Notes under the pieces: generated by a model
What the model was told of the DNA's origin: nothing
What the model saw: only the letters and a program-made list of their open reading frames with translations
Database searches by the model: none
Made by a program: the position numbers and the translations under genes
Shown here: piece by piece, positions 61,335 through 64,000 of the stretch
Position numbering within the stretch: position 1 is the stretch's first letter
Layout of the letters: each line of letters begins with the position of its first letter
Assembly: GCA_964517795.1 (NCBI GenBank)
Contig: CAZFDE010000003.1
Span: forward strand, 34,411-98,410
From: CAZFDE01 sp964517795
GTDB taxonomy: Bacteria; Planctomycetota; Phycisphaerae; Sedimentisphaerales; Anaerobacaceae
Length of the DNA: 64,000 nucleotides
Direction of reading: 5' to 3'

Positions 61335-63073
61335 TTATCCAGTCCCATCGCGTGAAGTTGGGCCCAAAAATTGGCTGCCGCAGCCCATCCAGATGGCCAG
61401 AAATCAATATTATTTGCGCCATTGTATTGGGATGAACCACCAAAATACCTGTCCTGCATCCAGGTAATTGTTCTGCCATCATCTAATTGATATTTGGTAA
61501 TGGCATTGGCGGTTGCTTTCGCTTTTTCCAACAGAGTCCTGTCGCCCGTCAGTTGATAAGCTGCTAATAGTGCGGTGCCCCAATTGGATGTGTGATAATC
61601 CATCGGCACCCAGCACCCTCCGTAACTGATGAAAGACGCAGGATTGCCTTGCTCACCGCAGGTCGGGTAATACGGATTGAACGGCAGCAAAGGATCATCA
61701 CCATAAAATACAAAATGGTTATCCGTCCAGTTCAGCTGTTCAACGATCAGCTTTTCAGCATTTTCAAAATCCTGTGGGCGCCTCCCAGCATAACGGATCA
61801 AACAAAACAAATCCCAATTCGACAGTCCATAATAAGGATTGTCTAATGTCGAAAAAGCGGGGCAGTCATCGAAATTGAGAACCCAGCCGTACGTTTTACA
61901 GGGATATTGCTTCACCCAAGCCAGGGCTTTTTCTTTAACCTGTTTCCATCGCGGGTTCGGATCATGTTTCATCAGTCGGTCCATAAATGACACCACGCTG
62001 ATCACCGATGAGGAATACTGTCCGAGAATATAGCCGTCCTTGCCATCGACCCGCGCCGGCCAGGAACCGTCAGCCAACTGAGTCTTGACATAGATTTCCG
62101 CAATTCTCAAGGCCGCATCATAATACTTCCTGTCACCGAGTGTTTCATATATCTTTAATAGTGCCTCGGCGGCATAACCGTTTTTCGAAGGTTCGATCAA
62201 GCGTTTGTACTTATCGACCAGTGTGGGATCAGAATTGTAACTGGTGCGCCCCGGGCCCCCCATTGCATCACAGGCACATCGAACCATCCCCGCATAAAGA
62301 TAACCCTCGCCCTCCAGCCGGCACAGTAGCAGATGATCTCCCGCCGATCTCATGAAACTTTTAACTTGTTCGATCCTTTCCGGGTCATCGGTGATCTGAA
62401 GCAGTGATTCGCACATATCTACCCAGATCCAATCATGAAGTGCCGGAAATACAACATCACAGATCATGTTGTTTGCAGTAATCGCACATCCAAGGAAAAC
62501 GGGAGGTATTTTCCGTGCCGGATGATCTTCCGGGATTTTCCAATAATCCTCATATCTGTCGAAAGCCCTCAAACGATCAAATACTGCCCATGCAGCTTCA
62601 TCATAGGGCCTTTCTTTGTCAACAGTCTGACAGTCCTCAAAGCCCGGCACGATATAAAATGGGAACATACGGCTCTGGGCGACGCGTTTGCCGTCTGCGT
62701 CGTAGCCGATAATGACAATCCCGGCCTTGCCGGTCTTTCCGTTGCCCCATCCTTCAGTGGCGAAAGCTGGTGAATGTTGGGCCGGGGTTACGCCGAGAAC
62801 CTTATCGCCTTGTATTAATACTAAGTCGTAACTGACTGCCTCTTCGAGCGGTACCCATTCGACCCGCGGCGGGTGCACATACCGTAGCCCGACGGCAAAA
62901 TAGCCGGCCGGATCGATATTCTTGAACCTGTAATATGAATCAAATTTCCGGTATTCAAACAACGGCAGGATTACCCGGGCATTATCTTCGTTTCGATTCA
63001 TTGTATTGCATCCAGCCATCCAACTTAATGCCACCAGTAACACCACTGTGATAATCTTGTTTCGTGTCTGCAT
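61331..63073 (-). CDS. Alpha/alpha-barrel lipoprotein, paralogue 1
   Basis: The 580 aa protein has a lipobox-like N-terminus (LVALSWMAGC) and a helical (alpha/alpha)-barrel with repeated WPARVDGKDGYILGQYSS, LALAWVKQYPCKTYG, CGEQGNPASFISYGG, WGTALLAAYQLTGD, YQLDDGRTITWM. It resembles the fold of PL10-type pectate lyases or other alpha/alpha-barrel glycosidases, but catalytic residues are not assigned. A strong paralogue follows in the window. Its stop overlaps the GH28-type start. Confidence 0.7.
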   Translation of the reverse strand: MQTRNKIITVVLLVALSWMAGCNTMNRNEDNARVILPLFEYRKFDSYYRFKNIDPAGYFAVGLRYVHPPRVEWVPLEEAVSYDLVLIQGDKVLGVTPAQHSPAFATEGWGNGKTGKAGIVIIGYDADGKRVAQSRMFPFYIVPGFEDCQTVDKERPYDEAAWAVFDRLRAFDRYEDYWKIPEDHPARKIPPVFLGCAITANNMICDVVFPALHDWIWVDMCESLLQITDDPERIEQVKSFMRSAGDHLLLCRLEGEGYLYAGMVRCACDAMGGPGRTSYNSDPTLVDKYKRLIEPSKNGYAAEALLKIYETLGDRKYYDAALRIAEIYVKTQLADGSWPARVDGKDGYILGQYSSSVISVVSFMDRLMKHDPNPRWKQVKEKALAWVKQYPCKTYGWVLNFDDCPAFSTLDNPYYGLSNWDLFCLIRYAGRRPQDFENAEKLIVEQLNWTDNHFVFYGDDPLLPFNPYYPTCGEQGNPASFISYGGCWVPMDYHTSNWGTALLAAYQLTGDRTLLEKAKATANAITKYQLDDGRTITWMQDRYFGGSSQYNGANNIDFWPSGWAAAANFWAQLHAMGLDK

Positions 63074-63100
63074 TCTGAATCCCTTTGCAATAATATTTTT

Positions 63101-64000
63101 TTATTGATCGCATCCCATGGCATGTAATTCTGCCCAGACATGGGCAGACATAGCCCAGGCCGTCGGCCAAAAGTCGATATTGGTTGCGCCATGATAATGA
63201 GATGTCACTCCATAGTTCTTATCTTTCATCCAGGTAATTGTCCTGCCATCATCAAGCTGATATTTTTCGATTGCATTGGCAGCGGCCTTTACTTTTTCAA
63301 GAATTTTTCTATTGGTCGTCATTTCATAAAACGTCAGCAATGCTGAAGCCCAATTCGCCGTATGATAATCCATGGGAACCCAGCACGCCCCATAGCTGAT
63401 GAAGCTTGAAGGATTGCCTTGTTCGCCGCAGGTCGGATAATGCGGATTGAATGGCAGCAGCGGATCGTCATCGTAAAAGACAAAATGGTTATCGTTCCAG
63501 TTAAGCTGCTCGCGAATGACCGCCTCGGCATTGTCGAATTCATCGGGATGATGTGATGCATATTTGACGAATTGAAAAAGATCCAGGTTAGAAAGATTGT
63601 GATACGGATTCACCTGGCTCGCTCGTGCGGGATTGTCGTCGAAATTCACCACCCAGCCGTATGTTTTCAATGGATACTGCTTAACCCAAGCCAAAGCGTT
63701 TGCCTTAACCATTTGCCATCGAGGGTTCGGATCATGTTTAATCAGTCGGTCCATAAACGACACCACGCTGATCACCGACGAGGAATACTGGCCGAGGATA
63801 TGGCCGTCCTTGCCATCGACGCGCGCGGGCCATGAACCGTCATCCTGCTGAGTCCTTGCAAAGACCTCTGCAATTCTCATCGCGGCATCGTAATATTTTT
63901 TATCACCGTGTATTTCATATATCTTTAATAGTGCCTCGGCAGCATATCCGTTTTTAGAGGGTTCGATCAGTCGCTCATGTTTTTCTTTTAAAACAGCATC
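63101..64000 (-). CDS. Alpha/alpha-barrel protein, paralogue 2 (5' end outside window)
   Basis: The 299 visible residues run to the right edge, so the N-terminus is missing. The stretch from GSWPARVDGKDG to KHDPNPRW is 39 of 41 residues identical to the paralogue at 61331-63073. The C-terminus ends AMGCDQ. Tandem duplication is the simplest explanation. Function as for the paralogue. Confidence 0.75.
   Translation of the reverse strand, partial: DAVLKEKHERLIEPSKNGYAAEALLKIYEIHGDKKYYDAAMRIAEVFARTQQDDGSWPARVDGKDGHILGQYSSSVISVVSFMDRLIKHDPNPRWQMVKANALAWVKQYPLKTYGWVVNFDDNPARASQVNPYHNLSNLDLFQFVKYASHHPDEFDNAEAVIREQLNWNDNHFVFYDDDPLLPFNPHYPTCGEQGNPSSFISYGACWVPMDYHTANWASALLTFYEMTTNRKILEKVKAAANAIEKYQLDDGRTITWMKDKNYGVTSHYHGATNIDFWPTAWAMSAHVWAELHAMGCDQ

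Noticed and set aside
1..64000. CRISPR array
   Set aside because: No regularly spaced identical repeats were seen on either strand.

Overview
The window reads as a scaffold from a planctomycete of class Phycisphaerae, probably in or near the Sedimentisphaerales. This is inferred from the gene families present, not from a marker-gene tree. Indicators are PEP-CTERM surface proteins, H-X9-DG prepilin-like proteins, a topoisomerase VI A subunit, secreted FAD-dependent oxidoreductases beside glycoside hydrolase-like genes, a B12-dependent class II ribonucleotide reductase and a membrane pyrophosphatase. A run of 100 N at 60042-60141 shows a draft or metagenome-derived assembly.

Layout. 1-11.8 kb (+ strand) is mostly housekeeping: ruvX, a nitrilase-family hydrolase, argJ, the K+-type pyrophosphatase hppA, rsfS-argS, yjbQ, topoisomerase VI A, yggS and a SpoIIE-type phosphatase. 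11.8-19.1 kb (- strand) holds a fused homocysteine methyltransferase/MTHFR, argC, rplM-rpsI and nrdJ with an upstream NrdR box. 19.3-25.3 kb holds an SGNH hydrolase, a short uvrC and a cobalamin-riboswitch-controlled surface-protein operon (DUF4465/PEP-CTERM, dockerin-like protein, prepilin-like protein). 25.4-28.5 kb is a decayed accessory patch: an IS1380-type deletion derivative flanked by a TTAG duplication, a structured-RNA candidate, a PEP-CTERM pseudogene, tRNA-Val(CAC) and nikR. 28.5-32.6 kb has a PilX-like protein pair, a MetX-MetW fusion and a small Myb/SANT-like DNA-binding protein behind an operator-like dyad. 32.9-53.1 kb mixes a secreted FAD oxidoreductase, dnaG-rpoD, rplS-yraN-tatD, a DUF4405/beta-propeller pair, a parvulin, rmuC, a UroD-type corrinoid methyltransferase, hsp20, IS30 debris and folD-fhs. 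53.3-64 kb has a secreted metallophosphoesterase, rlmN, and a (-) strand carbohydrate cluster (two beta-helix proteins, a TIM-barrel-like glycosidase, two tandem alpha/alpha-barrel lipoproteins) suited to a pectin-like or acidic polysaccharide.

How the genes fit together. Dependence on cobalamin and one-carbon units recurs: B12-dependent NrdJ, a corrinoid-type methyltransferase, fhs-folD plus a fused MTHFR, and a B12-riboswitch operon whose first gene belongs to DUF4465, the domain family I recall for Bacteroides surface B12-binding (BtuH) proteins. The most interesting candidates are (i) this operon as a possible planctomycete cell-surface B12-capture system and (ii) two (-) strand structured RNAs, at 8118-8231 and 26841-27010, each ending in a terminator hairpin that exposes a run of 7-8 C.
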